From contig NZ_RXNR01000033.1 of NCBI RefSeq assembly GCF_003966145.1, positions 1 to 45,504 of the forward strand: a stretch of DNA of 45,504 nt. The letters are read 5' to 3'. This stretch comes from Lysinibacillus telephonicus. Its GTDB lineage: Bacteria > Bacillota > Bacilli > Bacillales_A > Planococcaceae. A program made the position numbers and the translations under genes. Under the pieces are notes generated by a model. It did not search any database and was not told the origin of the DNA. It saw nothing but the letters and a program-made list of their open reading frames with translations. Within the stretch, counting starts at the first letter, position 1, and every line of letters begins with the position of its first letter. This document shows positions 18,683 to 29,300 of this stretch, piece by piece.

Positions 18683-21505
18683 TTACATTTCTACACGAAC
18701 CTGTGCATTATCATAATACATCAGAAGCTTATCATCTTCCTGGATAACCGACTCAGGTAAGCGATCACCGACATAGACAATCTTTTGATAATCCTTCTCT
18801 CCCCATGCCTTTTTAAATCCAGCACGAATTGCTTCAGTTCGGAATTGTTTTAATTTTTTCTTATGTGTACCCAATTCCTCTAAATAACTTTCAAATTCAC
18901 GTAATAAAGTTTTTTCACGTAATTTTTCCAAGTCTGCTTGTTTATTTGGATCAGGTACGTACCAACGGTTCATTGCTTTTTCTTTTAATTTCTCATCATC
19001 TTTTGTTAATCCGCGCAAATCTTTATAGTTACGATGTAAATAGCTAACAATTTGATCAGGTACAGATTCATCACCTTCATAACGTAAGAAGTTTTGAGTT
19101 AGCAAATCATCCAACTCAGGTAATTTCTCATGTTTAGCAATATGCTGTATTTCCTTCATAAATTGTGGGTGTAAGTCTTGTCGCGTTTGCGGTTTTTTCA
19201 TTAATTGCTGACGAATCCACTCAATAGCACTAGTTTCATCAGAAACAAATAAATTCATTTGCGTGAATTCCTTCACAAGGATGCGCTTCTTATCATACTC
19301 AGCAACCTGTGACTCTAAAAATGCCATACCATCACGCATTGGGAAGCGTTGTGCTACTCCTTCTTGAAACTCTGCTGACGAAATTGGTACTGGTAACCCG
19401 TTCTGAACATGGTACGCAATCATGCGGTCAAATAAGATCCGTGGCATACGTTCGGCAATCATAGAAGCCTCTCCTTTAGTTCCAAGGAATACTGGGAGTT
19501 TTTCTAAGTGTTGATTTACAAATGTCCAGGCTGATTCTTGAGTATTTGTTTGCTCTCGCATTTTTTGAATATTTTCTTCTGAAGGTTTGTAAGCAGATAT
19601 TACTAAATCCTGCTTTACCGCTGTAGTAGATGTAACAGCTTTAAAACTTCCTTGTTTTTTATCCAAGGCTGCAACGTTTGCAATAACAAATCCTGATTTT
19701 TGCATAGATTCTTGAATTGCATTCCAAACACTAGCTTTAGAATTACTAAATTCAACTGTAATCCATCTATTCGGCTTTAATACCTTATAATAAACTTCAA
19801 ATGCCTCTTGCATAAGTGTTTTATAGTTATCAATATCTTTTTCCTGTACAGGGTTTACAATAGTTTCTTTGTCAATATTCGTTTTAACTTTTAACCATGA
19901 TTCCCAAAGTAAATTTAAATCTGAATACATTAAATTGGCTCCAAATGGTGGATCAGTAAAAATATAGTCAATTGAGTTAGGCATTATTGTTTTTAAAGAT
20001 TGAATAGCTTGTGTAGATACTAGATTTGTTCTCTCAAAATTAGATTCAAAGCTTCCTAATAATTTTGTTAATCGCTTGATTTTATTATTTAAAATATACT
20101 CAAGTGAAACATCTACTATTTGTGACCCAATATATAGTGTACCACTTAAATATTGATTTACTTGAGAATAGTGGGTTGGTACATAACGTGCTATTTTTGA
20201 CATACCAAGAATTGCTTGTTCAAAAGCAAAATGCAAATAATGTCTATTTTTTGATTGCATTTTATGCAATAAATCAAATGTTTTTGCTAAAGTTAGAAGT
20301 GCTCTTTTTGAGTAAAAATGGTGTACTTTAGTAAGACCATGACTTATTTTAGGTTGGTTAATATTAACTCCATCAGGTAAATGTTCCTTGGGGTACCAAT
20401 ATGGAATTTCTGTTTCTTCAATTCTTTTCAATAAACTAATATCATAACTATCAATTTTTTTAGTATAGTTATTTTTCCCAATATTATAGTTTATTAAATA
20501 TGGAATTTGTTTTGATAATACTACTTTTTCGCCCTCTGCATCTATTATAGTTTCTTTAACACGAGACAAACCATTTTTTGTTAACTTTGCCCCACAATGA
20601 TTGCAATTAAATTCCTTTAAGACGCTACCTGTTTCTAAGTTAAAAGCAACTTCAGTAAAAATGATTTCGTTCATACAAGAAGAACATTCAAACACATCAC
20701 TATAAACTGTATAATTCACGTCTCCAAAAATAACTTCTCCATTTGAATCATACTGAATTTCACCATCGTTAATATGTTGTGTTTTAAACATCCATCCACA
20801 TTCTGCTTTAACTTTTTCCATTAATTGAATAGCTTCTTTTGAGAAAGATTCAGCATGACTAGGATTTACATAGTTTTGAGAAACGAAGGCTGCAATTGGT
20901 GATAAATCATTTAGTATAGTATTTCGATGACCCCTTGAATACTGTTCATTATTAATTGGATCTTTTACAATATTTCCGTTTACTTCAAATCCCATTGATT
21001 CTAATGTTTTTGTATCATTACAAAGAGACGAAGCTACCCCTGTCATTCCAGTCCCTGAAAAGCCATCTAAAATAATATCTCCAGGTTGCGTGTAATGAAG
21101 TAAATAGCGCATTATGGCTTTGTGTGGAACTTTAGTATGATAAGAATGTGCTAAATAAATAGGATCTGTTTTTCCTTCACTGACATCGGCTACAAAAGGT
21201 TCTCGAAAATAATTATTTGTCTCAATAACACTTTTATGCTTTTCCCATTCCTCAATAAACTCATTAACCCATGGATTCGGGCAAGCAGTATAATACGGCG
21301 GGTCTGAAATTGCAATGATATCTTCATCTTCCCCAACTGGAAAACCTTCAATTTGCCTTAATTCAGGTAGTTTCTTTCGTAATTCTTCACGGAAATATTC
21401 TCTTCTTGCTTCATCGTTTTCAAACGTAATTCCAAGGCAGACTACTGGTGTGTTGTCTGCCTCAGATTTGTTGATTAAAGAGAGTTGTTCTGAATTTTTT
21501 GTCAT
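18683..21505 (-). CDS. pglX: first PglX-type DNA adenine methylase (940 aa)
   Basis: Same architecture as its downstream partner: DPPY (68-71), DGFSGTGMTG (147-156), zinc ribbon CSSC (274-277) with CNHCG (301-305), and TDPPFGANLMYSDLN (517-531). The stop is 20 bp before the next pglX, and the start, after AAAGGAGAG, is 15 bp past brxC. Canonical type 3 BREX has a single pglXI; this operon has two full-length ones. One visible coding change near the C-terminus is KIVYVGD here versus KIVDVGD in the partner. The central 400 residues share little with the partner and are the likely specificity-determining part, though that is inferred. Confidence 0.88.
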   Translation of the reverse strand: MTKNSEQLSLINKSEADNTPVVCLGITFENDEARREYFREELRKKLPELRQIEGFPVGEDEDIIAISDPPYYTACPNPWVNEFIEEWEKHKSVIETNNYFREPFVADVSEGKTDPIYLAHSYHTKVPHKAIMRYLLHYTQPGDIILDGFSGTGMTGVASSLCNDTKTLESMGFEVNGNIVKDPINNEQYSRGHRNTILNDLSPIAAFVSQNYVNPSHAESFSKEAIQLMEKVKAECGWMFKTQHINDGEIQYDSNGEVIFGDVNYTVYSDVFECSSCMNEIIFTEVAFNLETGSVLKEFNCNHCGAKLTKNGLSRVKETIIDAEGEKVVLSKQIPYLINYNIGKNNYTKKIDSYDISLLKRIEETEIPYWYPKEHLPDGVNINQPKISHGLTKVHHFYSKRALLTLAKTFDLLHKMQSKNRHYLHFAFEQAILGMSKIARYVPTHYSQVNQYLSGTLYIGSQIVDVSLEYILNNKIKRLTKLLGSFESNFERTNLVSTQAIQSLKTIMPNSIDYIFTDPPFGANLMYSDLNLLWESWLKVKTNIDKETIVNPVQEKDIDNYKTLMQEAFEVYYKVLKPNRWITVEFSNSKASVWNAIQESMQKSGFVIANVAALDKKQGSFKAVTSTTAVKQDLVISAYKPSEENIQKMREQTNTQESAWTFVNQHLEKLPVFLGTKGEASMIAERMPRILFDRMIAYHVQNGLPVPISSAEFQEGVAQRFPMRDGMAFLESQVAEYDKKRILVKEFTQMNLFVSDETSAIEWIRQQLMKKPQTRQDLHPQFMKEIQHIAKHEKLPELDDLLTQNFLRYEGDESVPDQIVSYLHRNYKDLRGLTKDDEKLKEKAMNRWYVPDPNKQADLEKLREKTLLREFESYLEELGTHKKKLKQFRTEAIRAGFKKAWGEKDYQKIVYVGDRLPESVIQEDDKLLMYYDNAQVRVEM
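18831..19144 (-). repeat. 314-bp tract identical to 16069-16382 (copy 2)
   Basis: The partner of the tract in the downstream pglX. The two are direct repeats 2762 bp apart, so homologous recombination between them would delete one pglX and leave a single chimeric gene. Confidence 0.9.
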
Positions 21506-21520
21506 GTTTATTCTCTCCTT

Positions 21521-24500
21521 TTATTTTTTTAACATGATACGAACTTGGTTTGTATTGCTTGTACCTACTGTTCTTCTCAAAAGTTCATCAAATCGTTTAC
21601 GAACCTCATCTACAGACAGTGGATTACCATTCGCCATCATATTTTCGAGATCCTCAAGAGAAATTTCTACTTTATTGAATCCTTTTAATAAATCATTTAT
21701 GGCTTGAGCTAAGCGAATATCTAATGGTAACGATAATTCTTTTGAGTCCATAAACTGTTTAACTAACGCTTTTTGCTCATTTTGTAGAAGCTCTATATTT
21801 TCTTTTACAGATGGATCATTTAAGCTTGTTAATAATGTGTCAATCCAGCTTTCATAAATTTTTGGAAGTTGTTCCTCTAACTTTTTCAGTTCTGCTTTTT
21901 CGTTACCAGATACTTCAGACATACGGTACTTACAACTATTACATAATGGGGTATGCTCTAGTGTTTCCGCTGTCACTGCATAACATTCTTTTAAATCAGT
22001 TAATGATTTTTCCCAATTCTGAATTTGTTCAGAAGGTAAAATCGAAATATAATTTGAAAGTTGTTTTAACGTTTTCAATTCATTAGATGTAAGCAATGTC
22101 TTTTTCAAGTTGTTTTCAGTTGCATTTAAGCGGGATTGATCGTGATGTTCAATGTAAATCTGAATATATTCTTGTTTTAGGGCAATCACATTTTGTAAAG
22201 CTTCTAAATGATTTTCTTGCTTCTTCAACACAAATGAAAGCTCATCTAAAGCCTCTGCAGCACGGTGCGACCAATTCGTTTGAATCCCCATTGTTGACTG
22301 CGCTAGTTGAATATAGTTTGCAACTTTCATGCATTCTTCAATAACATGATGTAAATTTGTAAAGTAAGTTAATTTTTGCAATGCGTTTTCTTGTGCTTCA
22401 ATTGTTCCTAAATCATATTTTAAATTACGCATTTTAGCTGGTGTATTAAAACGTTTTACTCCTTCACAAAATTCCTTGAAAGCTTCTAATGTCTTCACAC
22501 TCTCTTGAATTTCAATATTACTTAAAAGCATCCCTTCCCACATTGGGAACCCTTTCTTCACAATTTGAATAACATGTAACGTTTCATTAATTCGTTCATT
22601 TGCTTTTTCTGTCATAGTTACAATTGCTTGAGAAAGAGCCTTATCCTCAAAGTTAGGTAGAGACACACCAAATAAGTCTAAAATTGCACTTAATTCTTTT
22701 AAAGGTAAGTCTGTTGGTTTCTTCACATGACTAAAGTGTGTAAGTTTAGATAATGGTAATTGAATATACTCTTGCAAACTCGTTGCATTATACGTTTTAT
22801 TATCAATTGTGACTTCTATATCACCCGTACTAACCATAGTAGCAAGTAGTACAATTAACAATTCTGGTTCTAGTTTAAATTGCTTCGTATATGTTAAATC
22901 CTCTGTTCCGCGAATTGTGACAGTTTCGATTATCTCGTTGTAATTAACAACTTGGCCATTGCCTTTCGCTTCTAGTAAATCCAAAATCCACTTTGCATAT
23001 CCAGAGTTTTTAGTTGTTACTTTATTCGCGTTATCCAATAAAACAAGTCCGTTTAAAATGGCACTTCCCATTTTTGTTTCCTTGCCGATCAAGTAATTTA
23101 ACGCTTCTGATACATAGCCCTGCAAATTACTTTTAGACAAGTACGCACCTTGGATTTGACTAAACGAAGGATAATCCTCATATTTTTGTTCAAACCAATC
23201 TGTCAATAAACCTTCTGCAACTGAATTAATAATTTCTTGAATTGTTGCATTTTGAGGCAAGAACATGCCAAATTCTAAAACAGTCCCTTTTTTCCCTTTA
23301 TACGTAATTTCGAAAGTATGGACAAAGTTTTCATTCAGCCACTTATTAATTTCCTTGAAATAACTTTCTAATTTTCTTGTATATAGATTCTTTGTTGTAG
23401 AAGTTGCATCGATTCTTAAGTCATCTGCAGCTGCGTAGAGTTTTAACAACTGATCGAATCGCTCATCTGAACGATTGAACTCGAAAAACACTTCGTCTGG
23501 CTTCTGTTCGGCTTTAAATGGTGTTTTTAAATACGGACGAAGCATGTAAATATAGAAATCACGCTCTGGTTGTGCTGTTGAACGTTCATTTGGTGCACCA
23601 AAGAATAGATATCCTTGGCGCGTCACACGATGTTTATCCCAAGGTAAATCATGACGCCAAATTTTATAGCCAGTAACATACGTATTGTCATCTAATGTAA
23701 TGGCTTGTTTTAAAATATTAAAGTAATAACGATCTAACTTGTCTTCCTCGATTGTTTCTGCACGTTGAGAAATTAAGCTTTCGATATCTATGTCTTTCTT
23801 TAAATCTAAATAATACTGACCATTCGACTCATTGGTAGATAAGTATTGGAAACTGACCGTTTTTTGAATTTCTTTCGTTGCAACATCGATTGTACCTTTT
23901 AAGAAATCTGCTGGATCGTCTTCCTCCAATAACATATCGTTACTACCAGGTAAATTTAAAAATAAGTCATCACGTAATTCTTCTGCAGTTAAACCTACAT
24001 TGTCATAAATATCAGCTGTGGATAATCGATACAATGAAAGTGCGTCAACTATACGTAATGCCATTGGTTTATATAGTCGTTTCGCATAGGCATTTTGCAC
24101 ACGATCTTTTAATATTTTGGCTTTATCGAGTACTTCTGCTACTTCTGGTATAGCCTTATAGGATGGATCTTCCTCGATGAATTTCCAATAGCTATCATAT
24201 GAAACTAATCCAGGTGCTCCATCTGATACTTCCTCGTTAATAATTTTATTCATTTCAATACTTATCGTTTTTAAGGCAACTCGTTTTTCAATATTATTTA
24301 CTTTTTCAAATGCTGTTAAATAACTTGGATGGATTGGGAATAAGTTCACAAATGATTCCATATCTTCACTTAAACGATGATAAAGCTTAGTGAATTTTGA
24401 TAAGTGTTCACGAATTAATGCTTTTTGTTCATCCGTTTTCTTTAATAATCGTTGAGATACTACATGAGCAATGTCCTCTCGAATAATACGAACTTGTTCA

Positions 24501-25222
24501 AAACGTTCTTTCACACGGCGTAATGGTTCAGCAACATAGCTGAATCTTGGATTATCAAATAGCATCTCTTGAATACCTGCAATAAATCGGAAGCGCGTTT
24601 TACTACAAATTTCCCCAACTTCACGTAAGAAACCTAAATCAAGCGTTAACTCTTGTTCTCTTCGACCACGTAAATAGTCCAATAACTCATCCACAACAAC
24701 TAATAAACCATGATCAGGATAACGTTCATTAAATAATCCCATCATTTCTTCTAATGCTTCTTTATTATTTGTGATTTGATCAAATGGTGGAAATTTGAAA
24801 TCAATATTCATTTTAGAAAGTCCATCTTCAATTGACGTACATAAAATATCACGTAATGAAGTACCAACACTACCAATCTCCAAACGAATAACTTTAAATT
24901 TCCCTTCAATTTCTTTTGCTTTTTCTGCTACAGATGGGTTATTAATATGTTCACTTGCACCTTCACGTTCAGCAATTGTTGAAATCACACTCATTAAATG
25001 CGATTTACCTGTTCCATAGTTACCAACGATAAGCAAACCTTTGTTATCGGCAGCTTTTGCAAATTGAAGTTGTGTAATAATAAGCTCGTTTAGTTGCTCT
25101 GCCATACGTTCGGAAATTACATATGTTTCTAATAGATGAAACGCCTTTTCTAAATCGTTTGCATCTTTTAATTGGATAACCGATTCAATTGGTTCAAACT
25201 GTACTAAATCTCTGTATTTCAT
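21521..25222 (-). CDS. brxC: BREX ATPase BrxC/PglY-like
   Basis: A very large AAA+-type ATPase, the scaffold ATPase of BREX. Counting from the longer start, Walker A VGNYGTGKSH is at 73-82 and Walker B LLVVVDELLDYL is near residue 170. A long helical C-terminal half includes a CNSC pair (LCNSCKYR). Two starts are possible: an ATG at 25243 overlapping the brxF stop (TAATG), or the ATG at 25222, preceded by AAAGGGTG at about 10 nt. I chose the latter; the difference is 7 residues (1240 or 1233). It is the first large gene of the operon. Both nucleotide-binding motifs are intact. Confidence 0.88.
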   Translation of the reverse strand: MKYRDLVQFEPIESVIQLKDANDLEKAFHLLETYVISERMAEQLNELIITQLQFAKAADNKGLLIVGNYGTGKSHLMSVISTIAEREGASEHINNPSVAEKAKEIEGKFKVIRLEIGSVGTSLRDILCTSIEDGLSKMNIDFKFPPFDQITNNKEALEEMMGLFNERYPDHGLLVVVDELLDYLRGRREQELTLDLGFLREVGEICSKTRFRFIAGIQEMLFDNPRFSYVAEPLRRVKERFEQVRIIREDIAHVVSQRLLKKTDEQKALIREHLSKFTKLYHRLSEDMESFVNLFPIHPSYLTAFEKVNNIEKRVALKTISIEMNKIINEEVSDGAPGLVSYDSYWKFIEEDPSYKAIPEVAEVLDKAKILKDRVQNAYAKRLYKPMALRIVDALSLYRLSTADIYDNVGLTAEELRDDLFLNLPGSNDMLLEEDDPADFLKGTIDVATKEIQKTVSFQYLSTNESNGQYYLDLKKDIDIESLISQRAETIEEDKLDRYYFNILKQAITLDDNTYVTGYKIWRHDLPWDKHRVTRQGYLFFGAPNERSTAQPERDFYIYMLRPYLKTPFKAEQKPDEVFFEFNRSDERFDQLLKLYAAADDLRIDATSTTKNLYTRKLESYFKEINKWLNENFVHTFEITYKGKKGTVLEFGMFLPQNATIQEIINSVAEGLLTDWFEQKYEDYPSFSQIQGAYLSKSNLQGYVSEALNYLIGKETKMGSAILNGLVLLDNANKVTTKNSGYAKWILDLLEAKGNGQVVNYNEIIETVTIRGTEDLTYTKQFKLEPELLIVLLATMVSTGDIEVTIDNKTYNATSLQEYIQLPLSKLTHFSHVKKPTDLPLKELSAILDLFGVSLPNFEDKALSQAIVTMTEKANERINETLHVIQIVKKGFPMWEGMLLSNIEIQESVKTLEAFKEFCEGVKRFNTPAKMRNLKYDLGTIEAQENALQKLTYFTNLHHVIEECMKVANYIQLAQSTMGIQTNWSHRAAEALDELSFVLKKQENHLEALQNVIALKQEYIQIYIEHHDQSRLNATENNLKKTLLTSNELKTLKQLSNYISILPSEQIQNWEKSLTDLKECYAVTAETLEHTPLCNSCKYRMSEVSGNEKAELKKLEEQLPKIYESWIDTLLTSLNDPSVKENIELLQNEQKALVKQFMDSKELSLPLDIRLAQAINDLLKGFNKVEISLEDLENMMANGNPLSVDEVRKRFDELLRRTVGTSNTNQVRIMLKK

Positions 25223-25242
25223 CAGTTTATTACACCCTTTCA

Positions 25243-25695
25243 TTAATGAATTAATACCGCATCTTTTATTGGCATTTTAACATACTCTGGGTGCCCCGGG
25301 ACGGCATGAATAAAATAACCATCCTTAATATCACCGCGCCAAGTTATAAGTAATGTCTTATTTCGACTTATACTATTAAATAGTTCAAATGGATTCAAGT
25401 TCAGTGACGGTTCAAATAAGAGTTCATAGTAATCGATGCATATGATATCTTTTTCTGTTTCTAAAAGAAGTTCTTTCAAATATTCAGCTGCTCTATATGG
25501 GCGTCTACTCGCTTGAACATGTTGTAATTTTTCACTTAGAATTAGATTAATATTTAAATAAGGAATAGCATTTTCTTCACTATATCGTTCTAAAGTATTC
25601 CCAAATTTAGACTCATAGATATATAGTAATTTATAGTACTTATTATTCAATTGAGGAACTTCAGTATTTAACTTATTTATAAGTTGATAATTCAA
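25243..25695 (-). CDS. brxF: BREX type 3 small protein BrxF-like, with a degenerate P-loop
   Basis: 150 residues, TTG start at 25695 after AAGGGGG. BrxF, a small P-loop protein, is the first gene of type 3 BREX. The middle and end fit: PYLNINLILSEKL, a Walker-B-like IICIDYYELLF (about 88-98), an N-P-F-E-L-F...SRNKTLLITW block, and PGHPEY near the C-terminus. The place where a GxxxxGK[ST] loop is expected reads YESKFGNT (about 28-35), so the conserved first Gly and the Lys are missing and ATP binding is doubtful. Family membership rests on position plus these partial motifs. Confidence 0.7.
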   Translation of the reverse strand: MNYQLINKLNTEVPQLNNKYYKLLYIYESKFGNTLERYSEENAIPYLNINLILSEKLQHVQASRRPYRAAEYLKELLLETEKDIICIDYYELLFEPSLNLNPFELFNSISRNKTLLITWRGDIKDGYFIHAVPGHPEYVKMPIKDAVLIH

Positions 25696-25728
25696 TTACC
25701 TATTCCCCCTTAACATATTCCTTACTTC

Positions 25729-25784
25729 ATTATAAGCTCGTATTGCGGTGATGAACAAGCACGCAGCTAGTAATACCAATTACT
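25729..25784 (-). promoter_or_regulatory. likely BREX promoter and upstream inverted repeat
   Basis: On the minus strand TTGTTC (25758-25753), an 18-bp spacer and a perfect TATAAT (25734-25729), 33 bp before the brxF start. Just upstream of the -35 lies AGTAAT-ACCA-ATTACT (25769-25784), a perfect 6-bp inverted repeat placed where an activator would bind. No dedicated regulator gene is adjacent. Confidence 0.5.
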
Positions 25785-26260
25785 TAGTACGTTTACATTT
25801 ATTAGAACTAGAGAAATAAAGTAGGCATAATTAACTTCTACCTACTCTTTTGATTTTTGATGATTTTTAAGAAAAGACTTTGTCTATTATTCTTTTATTC
25901 TCAGCCGCATCAATTCCTTGTCTTAGAGGATAGAATTGCTTGTCCAAAAATAATTCCCATTTGCTTAAATTAATATGTAAATCATGTGAGTATTAGTATA
26001 ATTTTACCATATAAAATTAAAACCTTAAATCCTAATTCCAGGATAAATATACATGTTGTTATATTGTGCTAAGGCACCAAAACAAAACTGTCATAATTTA
26101 ATCTTTTATTGAGCGAATACAGTCGATTGGGATACAATCGTCGTAACCAAACTCGATCTTTTGTACATTCAGTTACAAAAGCAAGTGAGCATGTTAAAGG
26201 ACTAATTGAACTGTAGCATTACTGTATCTATGATTCCTCCAATTTAATATCATTGTAGAA
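25785..26260. other. gap with two gene remnants
   Basis: No intact gene. A minus-strand open frame without a start (25992-25867) encodes SKWELFLDKQFYPLRQGIDA... ending KVFS and a stop. A plus-strand open frame (26097-26216) encodes LSEYSRLGYNRRNQTRSFVH... ending GLIEL and a stop. Both read like C-terminal scraps of lost genes, and I cannot assign either. They suggest that other cargo was once present between the BREX operon and the RecD-like gene. Confidence 0.4.
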
Positions 26261-26308
26261 AAAACAAACGCCAAACCCCTTTATATGAAGGTATTTGGCG
26301 TTTGTTTT
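26261..26308. terminator. bidirectional terminator after the RecD-like gene
   Basis: AAAACAAACGCCAAA (26261-26275) pairs perfectly with TTTGGCGTTTGTTTT (26294-26308), a 15-bp stem with A/T runs on both sides. It lies 30 bp past the stop codon of the minus-strand gene. Confidence 0.85.
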
Positions 26309-26338
26309 TATTCTAAAATAAATTACAGGAACTACAAT

Positions 26339-29300
26339 TCAACTATTGTTTACCCACGTTTGAATTTTACTCTCTATTAACGTAGCATCTAAACTTCCGT
26401 CTAATCCATCTTCTGTAATTATTAAATTACCGATTTTTTCCGTTATTCCGACACTTTCATAATTTGTTCTTTTCTCGTCCCAATGCTTCCTATATGATTT
26501 ATTTCCTAGCATTCCAAGATGCTCTAAATAAGCAGTTTTGCCTTGGTAGCGTAAAGTAAAATCAGGAATATAAGTTTTACCACTAATCACTAATGGTTCT
26601 TCATAGGAATAGTCAATTTTCATCTTATCCAGAATGTTTGCTACAATTACTTCGGACTTTGATCTTACCATCTCACCACGAATCGTTTTATGAATCAATC
26701 TTTCTTCAAAGTACCGTTTATGTTTTCCTAGCTCTATTTCAACAATGTTTGGAACTTCAAATAAATCTGTATAACGTTGTTTAGTATCTGAGTACCAATC
26801 ATTCGCATACTGAACTAATTCTTGAATGGACAAATCGCTTATGACAATTAGCTTTTCACGTTGGCGAGAAAACGCAGTATATAAAAGTTCTTTTGTAACA
26901 AATGAACTTTTTCCATTTATGACTACTATAGTTTTTCCAAAACCTGAACCTTGTGATTTGTGGACTGTAAGAGCATAAGCAAGTTCTAATTTAGAATCAC
27001 TGTTATCTCCCCCAAATTCATTTTGGGTATACGAAAATACTTTCCCTTTAAATGAACCAAAACGGAAGCTATATGATGTTGGATAATTTCCGTTCTTTTG
27101 AGCTCTGCATAATATGCCAAGTTCTCCGTTTGCTATATATTCTTCGGTATGATCCCAAGCTTTTCTCTTTTCGTTTCTATTTGAAATAACTTTATCACCT
27201 AAAACAATATTTTCAACGGATTGGGGTTCGTATTTATTTTTCCATTTCCACTTTTTCCAACTTTCAACTGTCTCTTGTCGATATTTTTGATGGATTTGGT
27301 TGTTTAAATAATAACTTCCCGTTCCTATAAATTTTGTAGGAGATAGGACTTGCCAATCTTCAATATGGTCTCCGGTATTATAATTTGTATAATTACCATT
27401 TTTCACAGCTCCTATGCTTTTGTTGAAACCATCGAGATCATCTACAGATGTCATTTCTGTGATTTCTACCAGTTCCTCAAAAAATACCTTTTCCAATTCA
27501 TCTAAATCTGTGTATTGAATATATTTAAGGCGATGATCTGTTTGGTTGTTGTATATACGGTAAATTACATCCTTATCAATGGATTCCGAATTCGAGAATA
27601 TCTGTGCAAATGACAAATCATCGCCACCTGTACCTTGTCTCATCTCAGTTTTTAACGTTGCAACTTTGTCTGGATGAGCAGTGTTCAGATAATTAATCAA
27701 ATCGACAAATGGACGTCCTGCACCTATTGGGGGTAATTGATTTGGATCTCCTATAAAGACGATTCTCTCAGCATGAGAGTCAACAAGTTTGAGTATGCCT
27801 GCAAACATTTCTTCAGTTAACATTGAACTTTCATCGATAATAACGGTTTTTGCAATACTTGTACTAGGTTTGCTTGGCAATTTATATGCCATTGTGTTCC
27901 AGCTGAAACCTTCTGAACGAATTAAAAACTGCGCCACAGTCATAAATTCAGCTTCAACTTTATTTTTCTTAAACGAATTCTCAAGTTGAACTCTTGCTTT
28001 CCCAGTAGGAGTTAATGCTAATACTCCCCCAGCTTTAATATCTTTTGATGAAGCTAAAAATCCAAGTGCTGTCGTTTTACCCGTTCCCGCTCTTCCCAAT
28101 AGGACAGAGATTTTAGATGATTCTATAATCTTTAGGGCTATCGCCTTTTCACTACGAGCTAGTTCATCGTTCTCTTCGTTATTTTTTTCCAGATCTTTAA
28201 ACTGGTCATCAATAATTTTCCTCCAGTTTTGTTTACTAGGTAAAGTAGTTTCTAAACGGCAATTGACGATATCAACAACTAATTGTTTATATTCTTGATA
28301 TTCCTTCAATTTGATGTAGGTATTTTCCACATCAACGTACAATTCACCGTCCTGTAAATACTCCAGTGTACCTTCAATCTTTTCAATTTGAAAATCAGTT
28401 CTTTGATCTAATGGTAATTGATTAATCTCTTCTACAACCCGTTCATAGCTGAGTAATGTATGGCCACGATTTGCTGACTGAACTAAAACAAATGTCACTA
28501 AAGCTCTAAATCGGCGCTTATCACCCTCAGTTCTCATTTTGGTTGGTTTATTGAGAGGGTGTTTGTTTTCCACTAGTGGATTAACAAACATAGCGTTATC
28601 GATTTGAGAAATAGTAATTTGATGCTCGTCCTTTTCTTTTCTAGTAAGCTCGAATAATAGATATGGGTTTTCAACAATTTCAGCAGCATAATTTTTCAGG
28701 TGATCCCATGCATGCGTAGCTTGTTCGACAGACAAATTCAATCGAGATAGAAGTTCGAAGTAACGAGTTTTGTTTTCATTTCTCAGTAAACCAGTAAATT
28801 CATCCTCTTTGTCAGCTAGGCTGTCATCCAGTTTCTCAATACCTATTTCTTTATCTCCTGAAAAATATAATTTTAATTCAGTAATTAAGTCATTTTCAGA
28901 AAAATCAATATGATGAGCAATATCGAAACCATATCTAACACCGAAAGCGGATAAGATTGAACCTAATCCTGGGAAAATTCCACGTTGATTCCAAACACTT
29001 TTTAACTGATTATCAACATAATCAAGTTGACGATTCACCCATTCATGATTGACTTCTTTTAGATTGAGTTTTGCAATATTTTTCAATGCCATTTTCGCTT
29101 GATTTAGCACATCGATAGCCGCATCATAGCTGACCCATTCAGCTGCATATGAAAATTCCGCTCTAAATCCTGCTGGTTCAAACAATGTGACAGTTGATAC
29201 ATCAAATTCAGGATGCTTTTTTATATACTCGGAGATTTCAAGATAAGGCATTAAAAAGCCTGCATTACCATTATCTCTTATTGAATGGGCTGCATTTGTC

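Noticed and set aside
10052-25695. DISARM instead of BREX for the helicase/methylase/large-ATPase set
   Set aside because: A PglZ-domain protein and a BrxC-type ATPase are present and no DrmA/DrmB-type genes are seen, so type 3 BREX fits better despite the SNF2 helicase.
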